Positions 1 through 9,483 of a stretch of DNA of 64,000 bases are shown one piece after another (the stretch's first letter is position 1; each line of letters starts with the position of its first letter). Where the stretch lies: NCBI GenBank assembly GCA_003166025.1, contig PMWT01000151.1, positions 6,624 through 70,623 of the forward strand, in the 5' to 3' direction. The position numbers were made by a program, and so were the translations under genes. The notes under the pieces are model-generated. The model was not told the DNA's origin. It did not search any database and saw nothing but the letters and a program-made list of their open reading frames with translations. The DNA is from Acidimicrobiaceae bacterium. Its GTDB lineage: Bacteria; Actinomycetota; Acidimicrobiia; Acidimicrobiales; Palsa-688.

Positions 1-281
1 AGGGCACCGGCAACATGGAGCTGCGTCTCGACCGCAAGCTGGCTGAGCGGCGTATCTACCCGGCGTTGGACGTGAACGCCTCTTCTACTCGCCACGAAGA
101 GCTGCTCTTCGACCGCAACCAGCTCGCGCAGGTCTGGAAGCTCCGTCGTGTGCTAAACGCCCTGGCCTCAGACGGCAATGCTGCGGCCGGCCTGGAATTA
201 CTGGTCGACAAGATCCGTTCTACTCGGAGCAACGAACAGTTCCTGGCCGAGATCGCCAAGACCCCGGCCCCTGCGATCTAG
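1..281 (+). CDS. rho: Transcription termination factor Rho, C-terminal part (gene begins left of window)
   Basis: Frame open to the left edge; [24 protein letters not shown]...RKLWKLRRVL-type Rho C-terminus. Confidence 0.93.
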   Translation, partial: GTGNMELRLDRKLAERRIYPALDVNASSTRHEELLFDRNQLAQVWKLRRVLNALASDGNAAAGLELLVDKIRSTRSNEQFLAEIAKTPAPAI

Positions 282-298
282 CTAGTCTGGAGGACGCC

Positions 299-523
299 AT
301 GAAAGCCGACACCCATCCCGAGTACGTCCAGGCCAAGGTCGCTTGCTCCTGCGGCAACACCTTTACCACCCGTTCCACCAAGCCGGAACTGCACACGGAG
401 TTGTGCAACGAGTGCCACCCGTTCTTCACGGGCAAGCAGAAGCTCGTCGATACCGGAGGACGCGTCGAGCGTTTCGAGCGCCGCTACGGCCGGCGGGGTG
501 CGAGGTCGGGCGCCGGGAGCTAA
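299..523 (+). CDS. rpmE: 50S ribosomal protein L31 (zinc-binding CxC/CxxC type)
   Basis: [27 protein letters not shown]...[30 protein letters not shown]. Confidence 0.96.
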   Translation: MKADTHPEYVQAKVACSCGNTFTTRSTKPELHTELCNECHPFFTGKQKLVDTGGRVERFERRYGRRGARSGAGS

Positions 524-1597
524 GTGTTCGAACGGCTGGACGACCTTGTAGGTGAATACGATGCCGTCCTCTCGCAGCTTTCCGACCCGGCCGTAATAGC
601 GGACCAGCGCAGGCTGAGAGAAGTGTCGCGGCGCCAGCACGAGCTCGAGCCCATCGTTGGCGCCTACCGGTCCTACCTGACAGCGCAGGGCGACCTCGAG
701 GTGGCGCACGACCTTTTCGTGGGAGCGGAGGGCGACGACAGAGACGTCGTGAGCGACGAGATCGCCGGGGCCGAGAAAAGACTGGCCGAGATCGAGGACG
801 AGCTCAAGGTCCTCCTGCTCCCGAAGGACCCCAACGATGGTCGCAACGTGATCGTCGAGATCAGAGGGGCCGAAGGTGGAGAGGAAGCCAACCTCTTCGC
901 CCGGGACCTGCGCGACATGTACCTTCGCTACACCGAACGGGTGGGCCTAAAAACTGAAGTGCTGTCGAGCGACCCCTCGCCCATGGGCGGGGTAAACGAG
1001 GTTACCTTTGTGGTGAAAGGTCACGAGGCGTGGACGCGCCTCAAACACGAGGGCGGTCCTCACCGGGTGCAGCGGGTCCCCGTCACTGAGTCCCAGGGGA
1101 GGGTGCACACATCGTCAGCGACGGTGACTGTCTTGCCCGAGGCGCGTGAACTGGAGATCCAGATAGAAGAAAAGGACCTGAGGGTGGACGTTTACCGCTC
1201 CACCGGGCCCGGTGGCCAATCGGTCAACACCACCGACTCGGCTGTGAGGGTCACGCATTTGCCCACCGGGATCGTCGTCTCCATGCAGGACGAAAAGAGC
1301 CAGATCCAGAACCGGGCCAAGGCCATGCAGGTCTTGAGGGCCCGCTTACTGAAGGCGGAACAGGACCGCCAGGCGGCCGAGCTTTCCAAAGCGCGCCGCA
1401 GCCAGGTCGGCGGCGGTGGTCGCTCGGAAAAAATACGTACTTACAATTATAAGGAAAACCGCGTCACCGACCATCGCATCAATCTCACGCTTTACAAGTT
1501 GGACAGGGTGCTGCTCGGTGAACTGGACGAGATCGTCGACGCCCTGTTGGAAGATGAACGCGCCAGCCAGCTCGCCGGGGCCAGCGGCCCGGGGTGA
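524..1597 (+). CDS. prfA: Peptide chain release factor 1
   Basis: GGQ motif in STGPGGQSVNTTDSAVRVTHLPTG; GTG start directly after the rpmE stop. Confidence 0.96.
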   Translation: MFERLDDLVGEYDAVLSQLSDPAVIADQRRLREVSRRQHELEPIVGAYRSYLTAQGDLEVAHDLFVGAEGDDRDVVSDEIAGAEKRLAEIEDELKVLLLPKDPNDGRNVIVEIRGAEGGEEANLFARDLRDMYLRYTERVGLKTEVLSSDPSPMGGVNEVTFVVKGHEAWTRLKHEGGPHRVQRVPVTESQGRVHTSSATVTVLPEARELEIQIEEKDLRVDVYRSTGPGGQSVNTTDSAVRVTHLPTGIVVSMQDEKSQIQNRAKAMQVLRARLLKAEQDRQAAELSKARRSQVGGGGRSEKIRTYNYKENRVTDHRINLTLYKLDRVLLGELDEIVDALLEDERASQLAGASGPG

Positions 1598-2433
1598 CGT
1601 GGCGCCACCTCTACCTGGAGGCCCTGGAACGCCTCGCTGACCGCCAAGCGGCCCAATGGTTCGTAGAGGAGGCCTCGGGAGGGACGTGGCCCTCGGTGCT
1701 GGACGAGCCTGTCCCCGGACGGGCCGATGGGGCGTTCCGTTCGATGCTGGCCCGGCGCGAGACGGGCGAGCCCGTCCAGTACGTCCTGGGGCACTGGGCC
1801 TTCAGGCACCTGGACCTCATGGTCGACCGCCGAGTGCTCATACCCCGGCCCGAGACGGAAGTGGTGGTAGAGGTGGCGCTGGGGGAACTGGCCCGCCTGA
1901 GCGGGCCCCGGCTGGTGGCCGACTTGGGCACCGGGTCGGGCGCCATAGCCCTGGCCATCGCCACCGAATGCGCCGGCGCCGAAGTCTGGGCTACGGACGT
2001 GTCCGAGGACGCCCTGGCGGTGGCTTCCGCCAACTTGGCCGGTTTGGGCACGGTCGCGGCCGGCAAGGCCCGGCTCGTGCAGGGCAGCTGGTGGCACGCC
2101 CTGCCCCGAGCCCTCAAGGGCACGCTCGACCTGGTCGTGGCGAACCCCCCGTATATAGCCGAGAACGAAGTCGAGTCCCTTCCTTTCGAGGTGTCGAGAT
2201 GGGAGCCCCTCCAGGCGCTGGTCGCCGGTCCTAGCGGGCTCGAAGCCCTGAGAGCCATAACGGTCGACGCTCCGGCCTGGCTCGGTGCGCGCTCCGCGTT
2301 GGTGGCTGAGATCGCCCCCCATCAGGACAGGGCGGCGGTGGACCTGGCCTACTCGGCCGGTTTCGCGGAAGCCTTCGTGAAGCCCGACCTGACGGGCCGG
2401 CCCCGAGTGCTGGTCGCCCGCCGCGGCGGCTGA
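1594..2433 (+). CDS. prmC: Peptide chain release factor N5-glutamine methyltransferase
   Basis: Rossmann MTase DLGTGSGAIALAIA and NPPYIAENE motif; overlaps the prfA stop. Confidence 0.94.
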   Translation: MTWRHLYLEALERLADRQAAQWFVEEASGGTWPSVLDEPVPGRADGAFRSMLARRETGEPVQYVLGHWAFRHLDLMVDRRVLIPRPETEVVVEVALGELARLSGPRLVADLGTGSGAIALAIATECAGAEVWATDVSEDALAVASANLAGLGTVAAGKARLVQGSWWHALPRALKGTLDLVVANPPYIAENEVESLPFEVSRWEPLQALVAGPSGLEALRAITVDAPAWLGARSALVAEIAPHQDRAAVDLAYSAGFAEAFVKPDLTGRPRVLVARRGG

Positions 2434-2456
2434 GCCGGAGGTAGCGTTAACCTCGC

Positions 2457-3080
2457 ATGACCACTGTAAGCGCCCGTGGTGACCCCCCGCCGGCGACTGC
2501 GATCGCCATGGCAGTGGATGCCCTGTCTGGAGGCGACATTATCGGGATGCCGACCGACACGGTCTACGGTCTCGCTGCCGACCCCTTCCACACCGGCGCC
2601 GCGGACCGCCTTTTTCGTCTGAAGGGCCGCCCCCGACATGTCGAGCTGCCGGTGCTCGTGGCCAGCGAGGAGCAGGCTCTCTCGCTGTGCACGGCAGTGC
2701 CGGTGGAGGCCCGTCGTCTGATGGAGCGTTATTGGCCTGGACCTCTCACCCTGGTCCTGCCGCGGCGACCCGACCTGGATGCCGACCTGGGCGAGGAGGA
2801 CGCCACCATCGGCATCCGGTGCCCCGCCCACCCGGTGCCACTCGCCATCTGTGCCAAGGTAGGACCGATCGCCACCACCAGCGCGAACCGCCACGGGGAA
2901 CCGGCCATCACGACTGCCGGAGGAGTGGCGAAGGCCTTTGGGCCCGAGATCGCCCTGGTGCTCGACGGCGGGAACTGCGACCAGTTGCCTTCGAGCGTCG
3001 TCGACTGCACCGGCGGCGCGCCAAAGGTGCTGAGGGAAGGGCGCATCTCGGTCGCCGAGATCCTTGCCTCCCTCGTCTGA
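2457..3080 (+). CDS. L-threonylcarbamoyladenylate synthase (Sua5/YciO/YrdC family)
   Basis: MPTDTVYGLAADP, RLFRLKGRPRHVELPVLVAS, TSANRHGEPA motifs. Confidence 0.92.
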   Translation: MTTVSARGDPPPATAIAMAVDALSGGDIIGMPTDTVYGLAADPFHTGAADRLFRLKGRPRHVELPVLVASEEQALSLCTAVPVEARRLMERYWPGPLTLVLPRRPDLDADLGEEDATIGIRCPAHPVPLAICAKVGPIATTSANRHGEPAITTAGGVAKAFGPEIALVLDGGNCDQLPSSVVDCTGGAPKVLREGRISVAEILASLV

Positions 3081-3155
3081 CCTGGCGCACCCGCTCCCGC
3101 CGGCACCTCTGGGCGCCAGGGACGTTGGTCCTTGGGCTGGCCCAACGGTAGGCTC

Positions 3156-4391
3156 GTGGTGGTGCAGTCCGACACTGAACTTTTCGCCATCATCGCGGAC
3201 GAAAAAGAGCGCCAGAACACCACCCTCCAGCTGATCGCCTCCGAGAATTTCGCCTCCAGGGAGGTGCTGGCCGCCACCGGCTCGGTGCTGACCAACAAGT
3301 ACTCGGAGGGTTACCCCGGCAAGCGCTATTACGGGGGCAACTCGGTCATCGACAGGGCCGAAGACCTCGCCCGACGGCGGGCGTGCGAGCTCTTCGGGGC
3401 CGAACACGCCAACGTTCAGCCCCACTCGGGCGCCAATGCCAACCTCGCCGCCTATCTCGCCGTGCTCGAACCGGGCGACACCGTGCTCGGCATGCGCCTG
3501 GACCAGGGCGGCCATCTGACCCATGGCTCGCCGGTCAATGCCAGCGGGCGCCTCTTCAACTTCGTCAGCTACGGGGTGAGCGAAAGCGACGAGCGCATCG
3601 ACTTCGAGGCCCTGGCGGACCTGGCCGAGAAGCACCGCCCCAAGATGATCGTGGCCGGCGCCACGGCCTACTCGCGGGTGATAGAGCCAGAGCCGCTGCG
3701 CAAGATCGCCGATTCCGTGGGCGCACTGCTCCTGTTCGACGCCGCCCACATCGCCGGGTTGGTGGCCGGGGGTGCCCATCCCAACCCCGTGCCGTTCTCG
3801 GACATTGTCACCTTTACGACCCATAAGACCCTGCGGGGGCCCCGTGGAGGCTGCATCGTGTGCCGGCAGGGCTTGGCCCAGGCCATCGACAAAGCCGTTT
3901 TCCCCGGACTTCAGGGTGGCCCGCTCGAACACGTCATCGCCGCCAAGGCCGTCGCCTTCCATGAGGCGATGCAGCCGGAGTTCAAGCAGTACTCGGCTCA
4001 GATCGTGAGCAATGCCCGGGCCCTGGCGGGGGCGCTGGCGGCGCAGGGCTTTCGGATCGTTTCGGGCGGCACCGACAACCACCTGATGCTGGTCGACCTG
4101 CGCAGTTTCGACCCCGACCTGACCGGCAGATCTGCTCAGGAAGCGCTCGACAAGGCGGGCATTACCCTCAACCGCAACCAGATCCCGGGTGACCCCAGGT
4201 CGCCCTTTGTCACCAGCGGCCTGCGCATCGGTACCGCCGCGACGACCACGACGGGCATGCGCGAGCCGGAGATGATCGAGATCGCCGAGCTGGTCAGGCG
4301 GGTCCTGGCCGACCCGGGCGACGAACTTGTACGAGCGGCGGTGCGCGAGGAGGTGGCAGCGCTTTGCTCCAAGTTCGTGCCTTACCCTTGA
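3156..4391 (+). CDS. glyA: Serine hydroxymethyltransferase
   Basis: [41 protein letters not shown]-lysine [15 protein letters not shown] start chosen inside ORF 3132..4391. Confidence 0.96.
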   Translation: MVVQSDTELFAIIADEKERQNTTLQLIASENFASREVLAATGSVLTNKYSEGYPGKRYYGGNSVIDRAEDLARRRACELFGAEHANVQPHSGANANLAAYLAVLEPGDTVLGMRLDQGGHLTHGSPVNASGRLFNFVSYGVSESDERIDFEALADLAEKHRPKMIVAGATAYSRVIEPEPLRKIADSVGALLLFDAAHIAGLVAGGAHPNPVPFSDIVTFTTHKTLRGPRGGCIVCRQGLAQAIDKAVFPGLQGGPLEHVIAAKAVAFHEAMQPEFKQYSAQIVSNARALAGALAAQGFRIVSGGTDNHLMLVDLRSFDPDLTGRSAQEALDKAGITLNRNQIPGDPRSPFVTSGLRIGTAATTTTGMREPEMIEIAELVRRVLADPGDELVRAAVREEVAALCSKFVPYP

Positions 4392-4442
4392 GCGAGACAT
4401 CGGGCAGCTGAAGCCCGGTACCACCACTGGGAGCGCTCTCTC

Positions 4443-5879
4443 TTGATCCGGTTCCGGGAGTACATCATCGTCTTTGCCGTGGCCGCTCTGGCCACGTGGT
4501 TGACGACGTTCGTGGTGCGCTCCCTAACGAGGCGCCATTCGCTGCTCGTCATGCCCGACGAGCGCCGAGTGCACGAACGGCCCACGCCTACGGCGGGGGG
4601 GACGGCGATGTACTTGGGCTTTCTGGTGTCCATGGCGGTCGCCTCCCAGATGCCGGCCTTTGGGCCTGTCTTCAGAGGCAGCTCCGCGCCCCTGGGCGTG
4701 GTGCTGGGGGCGACGGTGATATTCGGGGTCGGCCTATCCGACGACATGCGAGAGATGTCCCCACCGGCCAAGCTCGCCGGGCAGGTACTAGCGGGTACCG
4801 TGCTCTACTTCTTCGGCGTCGACATGCTCTTCTTCCACGTCCCGCTGGCGCAGACGACAGTGGTCCTGAGCCCTGACCTCGCCGTACTGGCCACGGTCCT
4901 GTGGGTGGCCGTGATGGCGAATTCAGTCAACTTCATAGATGGCTTGGACGGGCTGGCCGCGGGCATCGTAGCCATCGGGGCCGGGGCCTTTTTCATCTAT
5001 GCGCACCAGCTCGGCGACGTGGGCAACATCTCCTCCGGCAACGCCGGGCCGCTCATCGCCGTGATCGCGGTCGGGATCTGCGTGGGCTTCCTGCCCCACA
5101 ACTTCTACCCGGCCAAGATCTTCATGGGGGACTCGGGGGCCATGCTCTTAGGCGTCCTAGTGGCTTCGTCGACTCTGTCAGTCGTAGGCCAGGATCCCTA
5201 CGAGTTCAGTGGGCGCACCTATTTTTTCTTCGCCCCCATCATTATCCCCTTCTTCATCCTCGGCATCCCCATGCTGGACACGGTCTTTGCTGTCGTGCGC
5301 CGGGCGGGCCAGCGGACCAGCCCGGCGGTCGCCGACCTGAACCACCTGCACCACCGGCTTATGCGGCTGGGCCATGGCCACCGCGCCGCCGTCATCATCC
5401 TGTGGGCGTGGACCGCCTTGCTCTCAGGCCTCGTGCTGTGGCCCGGCGTCACCAACTCTCACAACGAGATCCCGCCGATTGCCGTGGGCGCCTTGTCGAT
5501 TGTCCTTTACACGCTCTTCGCTCCCCGGGGGCGGGCCAGTGCCGGCAACAGTGACAACGAGCGCGGGCCTGGTCAAGAAGCGGCGGTCGGTACTGCCAAC
5601 GGGAACGGGGCGCCGGCCAAGCGTCCGACGTGGACGTCGAGGCGCACCGTGGGCACGGACCGGCCCGGGGTAGTGGGCGCGGGCCAGCCTGGGGTAGTGG
5701 GCGCGGGCCAGCCTGGGGTGGGGAAGGGCGAGCCCGAGGTGGGGACCAACGGTCACCGCGGCCCGAGAGCCGTCCCTGCAACTCCGGCCGCTCCTGCCCC
5801 GGTGGTCACGCCCCGCGTACGCATAATTCCGCCCGGAGACCCGGCCGAGCACTCCGAGCACACCCTGGGCGGGCTCTGA
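4443..5879 (+). CDS. Undecaprenyl-phosphate N-acetylglucosaminyl/glycan 1-phosphate transferase (MraY/WecA family), with low-complexity C-terminal tail
   Basis: PDERRVHERPTPTAGGTAMYLGF, NFIDGLDGLAAG, HNFYPAKIFMGDSGAMLLG, multiple TM segments. Confidence 0.92.
   Translation: MIRFREYIIVFAVAALATWLTTFVVRSLTRRHSLLVMPDERRVHERPTPTAGGTAMYLGFLVSMAVASQMPAFGPVFRGSSAPLGVVLGATVIFGVGLSDDMREMSPPAKLAGQVLAGTVLYFFGVDMLFFHVPLAQTTVVLSPDLAVLATVLWVAVMANSVNFIDGLDGLAAGIVAIGAGAFFIYAHQLGDVGNISSGNAGPLIAVIAVGICVGFLPHNFYPAKIFMGDSGAMLLGVLVASSTLSVVGQDPYEFSGRTYFFFAPIIIPFFILGIPMLDTVFAVVRRAGQRTSPAVADLNHLHHRLMRLGHGHRAAVIILWAWTALLSGLVLWPGVTNSHNEIPPIAVGALSIVLYTLFAPRGRASAGNSDNERGPGQEAAVGTANGNGAPAKRPTWTSRRTVGTDRPGVVGAGQPGVVGAGQPGVGKGEPEVGTNGHRGPRAVPATPAAPAPVVTPRVRIIPPGDPAEHSEHTLGGL
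5667..5714 (+). repeat. Two perfect tandem copies of a 24-bp unit GGGGTAGTGGGCGCGGGCCAGCCT plus a partial third copy
   Basis: Direct reading; encodes GVVGAGQP repeats in the WecA-like tail. Confidence 0.95.
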
Positions 5880-6031
5880 GCGACGTACGGGGCACAGTGC
5901 CTTCACACCCCGCCGGGCAGGCACCGGCCCGAGGAGTTGCAGTGTTACGGGCGTGTTTCCTAGCCTGAACAGAGTGGGCGCGAGCGGTAAGGTGCTGCTG
6001 GGATGGCAAGTCGGCGCGACGTGCAGCGGTC

Positions 6032-6280
6032 ATGGCCATGAGCGCTCCCGAACCGGGGGGGCAGCCGGCCGGGCCGGAACCGGACAACTACCCCGGGCCG
6101 ATGGCGTACGCCGGCATCGGCATGCTTGGTGCGGTATGCCTAGGCGCCGGAGGGGTGCTCGGTTGGTTGGCCGATTCGGCGTTGGGCACCCTGCCGGTTT
6201 TCCTCCTGGTCGGCCTGCTGGCCGGGGCGGGCGCCGCTGTCCTGGGCGCCAGGGCGGAGCTACGCCGCTACAAATCCTGA
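6032..6280 (+). CDS. Small two-TM protein, AtpZ-like
   Basis: Two hydrophobic helices, position immediately upstream of the atp operon. Confidence 0.6.
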   Translation: MAMSAPEPGGQPAGPEPDNYPGPMAYAGIGMLGAVCLGAGGVLGWLADSALGTLPVFLLVGLLAGAGAAVLGARAELRRYKS

Positions 6281-6377
6281 GGTCCTCATGCAACGCGACG
6301 TCCCCATGTAACATGGCATGGCCCTGTGAGCATGCGCTGCGCTCCCGAGCCGACGCTTTGCCATTGATCGGACCCTG

Positions 6378-6908
6378 TTGATGTTCACAGATTTCCCTGT
6401 CCTCTACGTCGACGTCATCGTGCGGCGCACGATCGTCGCGTGCATAGCCCTGGCTGTCGTCGCGCTGGCCGCAGGCGTGCTGCTTAGCCAGCCCTTGGCC
6501 GGTGCCGGAGTCGTGTTGGGGCTGGCTGGGGCCACGGCGAACCACCGCTTGTTCCAGGTTTCGACCGCCCGCTACAGCAACGCCGAAGGCCATCTCCAGC
6601 GCAAGCCGTACGCGGGCAGCGTGGCCGCCCGGCTCGGGGGGCTCACGATTATCGCCTTCGCCCTGCTTTTCCTCGTCCGCCCCATGGGCTTCGGGATGGT
6701 GGGCGGCCTGGTCGCCTTCCAGGGCTTGCTGATGGCCAACGCCTTTGGGGCCCTTTGGCGTTACCAGCGGGCGCAGCTGTCCGGCGTCGCTCTAGCCCCG
6801 AGCGTCACCGCCCAGAGCCATGCCATGGACCTCCCTGTCCCTGGCGGTCCTGGCGAGGGCCCTCCTGCCGGTCGCCCAGCGAAGGACGCGGGCGAAGCCC
6901 ATGCCTAG
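6378..6908 (+). CDS. ATP synthase subunit I-like membrane protein
   Basis: Four hydrophobic segments; stop overlaps the atpB start; position in operon. Confidence 0.6.
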   Translation: MMFTDFPVLYVDVIVRRTIVACIALAVVALAAGVLLSQPLAGAGVVLGLAGATANHRLFQVSTARYSNAEGHLQRKPYAGSVAARLGGLTIIAFALLFLVRPMGFGMVGGLVAFQGLLMANAFGALWRYQRAQLSGVALAPSVTAQSHAMDLPVPGGPGEGPPAGRPAKDAGEAHA

Positions 6909-7644
6909 CAGTCCCGTACCCCGCCTGCTGGCCATAAACATACCGGTCGGTGACCACGTGGTATGGCGCGTGGCGGGCCTCAATTTCGACGCCGACACGA
7001 TATGGACTTCTTTGCTCGCCTCTGCCGCCGTCCTCGGTCTGGGCTTCTATCTACGCGCCAAGATCACATCAGGCGTCCCCAGCAAGATGCAGCTGCTCTG
7101 GGAAGTTGTTGTGGGCTGGGTGGCCGATCAAGTCGAAACCGGTTTGGGCAAGCGTTACCGCCACGTCGTGCCGTTGGCCGTGACCATCTTCATGCTGGTG
7201 CTGGCGGCCAACTGGGTAGAGCTGTTCCCAGGCCTGTGGCACAACACCGATTACCTCCCATCGCCGACCGCCGACGTCAATTTGACCTACGCCCTCGGTG
7301 CTGTCGTGTTCGTTCTGACGAATGGGGCGAGCATCCGGGCCAAGGGCCTGGGCGGGTACATCAAGTCCTTCTTCGCCCCCCCACGCTGGCTGGCGCCCAT
7401 CCGTGCCCTCGAGGAGCTCATGAAGCCCGTCACCCTGGCGTTGCGGCTTTTCGGCAACCTCTTTTCGGGCGGCATCATGATCGCGCTCCTGCTGGCGATC
7501 CCGATCTACTTCTTCCCTGCCTCGATAGCTTTCAGCGTGGTCTGGAAGCTCTTCGATATGTTTATCGGCGTCATCCAGGCGTTTATTTTCGCCTTGCTGA
7601 CGATCCTTTATTACCAGTTCGCAGTGTCCACCGAAGGCCACTGA
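6901..7644 (+). CDS. atpB: F0F1 ATP synthase subunit a
   Basis: PVTLALRLFGNLFSGGIMIALL motif; ATG at 6901 overlapping the upstream stop. Confidence 0.95.
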   Translation: MPSSPVPRLLAINIPVGDHVVWRVAGLNFDADTIWTSLLASAAVLGLGFYLRAKITSGVPSKMQLLWEVVVGWVADQVETGLGKRYRHVVPLAVTIFMLVLAANWVELFPGLWHNTDYLPSPTADVNLTYALGAVVFVLTNGASIRAKGLGGYIKSFFAPPRWLAPIRALEELMKPVTLALRLFGNLFSGGIMIALLLAIPIYFFPASIAFSVVWKLFDMFIGVIQAFIFALLTILYYQFAVSTEGH

Positions 7645-7682
7645 GCTCAAAACCGGAAAATCAGACGGAATAGGAGAACCAA

Positions 7683-7949
7683 ATGGCTGCAAGCATGGAG
7701 AAGGCGGTCGAACTGGCCGGCGCCTTCGTCGGCGGTGGTCTGGCATTGGGTGGCGGCGCCGTGGGCGCCGCTGTCGGTGACGGTCTTGCCGGTAGCCAGA
7801 CGATCGCGGGCATCGCCCGCCAGCCCGAGGTCCAGGGCCGGCTGTACTCGACGATGTTCCTGATCGTCGGCCTTGTGGAGGCCATGTACTTCATCAACCT
7901 CGCCTTCACGGCGCTGTTCGTGTTCGTGCTCGCCACGGGCAAAAGCTAG
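7683..7949 (+). CDS. atpE: F0 ATP synthase subunit c
   Basis: Glycine-rich helix, [31 protein letters not shown]. Confidence 0.96.
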   Translation: MAASMEKAVELAGAFVGGGLALGGGAVGAAVGDGLAGSQTIAGIARQPEVQGRLYSTMFLIVGLVEAMYFINLAFTALFVFVLATGKS

Positions 7950-7973
7950 AGCGGCAAAAGGGGCTCCAGACCT

Positions 7974-8540
7974 GTGCTAGTCGCCTCATCCAACTTCCTG
8001 GTCCCCGGCCCGACATTCGTCGTCGAGCTGGCGATCTTCTTGATCGTCCTGTGGGCTCTCAACAAATGGGTGCTCCCGCCCGTCAACCGCGCCATGGAGG
8101 CTCGCCAGAAGACCATCGAGCGCAGCTTGTCCGAGGCCGAAGAGGCGACCAAGCGCGCTCACGAGCTGGAGGAGCAGCGCGAACGGATCCTCCAGCAAAG
8201 CCGTGACGAGTCCCGGGCGCTCAAAGACGAGGCCGCCCGCGTGGGCGAGCAATTGCGGGAGCAGCTACGCAAGCAAGGTGAGGAGGAGTACGAGCGCCTT
8301 GTCAGCCGGGCCAGTGCCGACATCGAGGCGGCGACCAGGAGGGCCGCTGAAGAGCTGCGGGCCCAGGTCGCCGGGCTGGTGGTGAACGTCGTGGAACGGG
8401 TGCTCGAAGAAGGGGTCACCCTCAGCGCGCAACGGGAGCTGATCGAGCGGGCAATCACCGAGGTGGAGGCCCAGGCCACTGTGGCAGGGCACGGTGCCAT
8501 CGGGCCTGTCCCCGCCGGGGCGACGCGAGCTGGTCGCTAG
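7974..8540 (+). CDS. atpF: F0 ATP synthase subunit b
   Basis: N-terminal TM then long charged helix, operon position. Confidence 0.94.
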   Translation: MLVASSNFLVPGPTFVVELAIFLIVLWALNKWVLPPVNRAMEARQKTIERSLSEAEEATKRAHELEEQRERILQQSRDESRALKDEAARVGEQLREQLRKQGEEEYERLVSRASADIEAATRRAAEELRAQVAGLVVNVVERVLEEGVTLSAQRELIERAITEVEAQATVAGHGAIGPVPAGATRAGR

Positions 8541-9467
8541 ATGCACGAACGGGTGGCGGGCTACACCGATGCTGTCCTCGAGGACCTGGGGAGCAAGGTC
8601 GGCCCGGTGGCGGGCGAACTAGAGGCCTTCTTGCTGTTGCTGGAGCAGTCGGACGACCTACGTTTCGCCCTGGCCAATTCCAGCGCCTCGGTGCCGGTCC
8701 GCAGGGCGATAACCCAGGAGCTCCTGGGCAAGAAGTTGTCGCGTCCAACGCTCGACCTGCTCAGTTTTGCGGTACAGAGCGGTCCAGGTGCGGACTATGT
8801 CCAGGACGTTGCGGGCATCGCCGCGGCGGCCGCAGCTAGGCGTGACGGTATGGTGGCCAGGGACGAAGGCCCGCTGGGCCGCACGGCGGCGGCACAGCGC
8901 CTGGAGGGCTATGCGACGGCAGTGCTGTCCGGCGTACGCGGGGAGCGTCACCTTGGAGAGGTCGAGGACGAGTTGTTCCGGTTCATGATGACCGTGCAGG
9001 GCAACGACGAGCTCAACGCTGTCCTCATCACCGCTGAAGTGCCCGCCCATTTGCGCCAAGCCGTGGTCCGGGACCTTCTGGCCCGAAAGGCCACACCGGC
9101 GACCACGCGCTTGGCTGCCTATGCCGTTGCTATCGGGCGCCCGCGTGACTACCCGGTGCTCCTGGAGGGGCTCGTCCAACGCGTTGCCGAAGAGGCCGAC
9201 CGCCAGGTGGCCGACGTCCGCTCGGCGGTGGAGATGACCGAGGCCCAGCGTTCGCGCCTGGCGGCGGCCCTCACGCGCTTCGCCGGTTACCAAGTCGATG
9301 TGCGGGTCAGTACCGAGCCCAGGCTCCTGGGCGGTTTTGTCGCTTCTGTGGGCGACACGGTCTTCGACGCCAGCCTGCGTCGCCGTCTCGAGCAGGCCCG
9401 GAGCCTCCTCTTCGCTCCGTCGACCTCGCTCGGCGAAGTGGCCGGGAACGGGCCGGGCCAAAGTTGA
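8541..9467 (+). CDS. atpH: F1 ATP synthase subunit delta, long form (308 aa) with duplicated N-terminal domain
   Basis: C-terminal delta/OSCP signature [18 protein letters not shown]...[27 protein letters not shown]; two N-domain-like repeats. Confidence 0.93.
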   Translation: MHERVAGYTDAVLEDLGSKVGPVAGELEAFLLLLEQSDDLRFALANSSASVPVRRAITQELLGKKLSRPTLDLLSFAVQSGPGADYVQDVAGIAAAAAARRDGMVARDEGPLGRTAAAQRLEGYATAVLSGVRGERHLGEVEDELFRFMMTVQGNDELNAVLITAEVPAHLRQAVVRDLLARKATPATTRLAAYAVAIGRPRDYPVLLEGLVQRVAEEADRQVADVRSAVEMTEAQRSRLAAALTRFAGYQVDVRVSTEPRLLGGFVASVGDTVFDASLRRRLEQARSLLFAPSTSLGEVAGNGPGQS

Positions 9468-9483
9468 AAGGATCCATGACCGC

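Noticed and set aside
3081-3120. Inverted repeat CCTGGCGC...GCGCCAGG upstream of glyA considered as a glycine or other riboswitch
   Set aside because: Too short and simple for a known riboswitch architecture; at most a weak terminator-like stem without a T-tract.
2349-4427. 692-aa minus-strand ORF antisense to sua5/glyA
   Set aside because: No recognisable domain; opposite strand encodes conserved Sua5 and GlyA.
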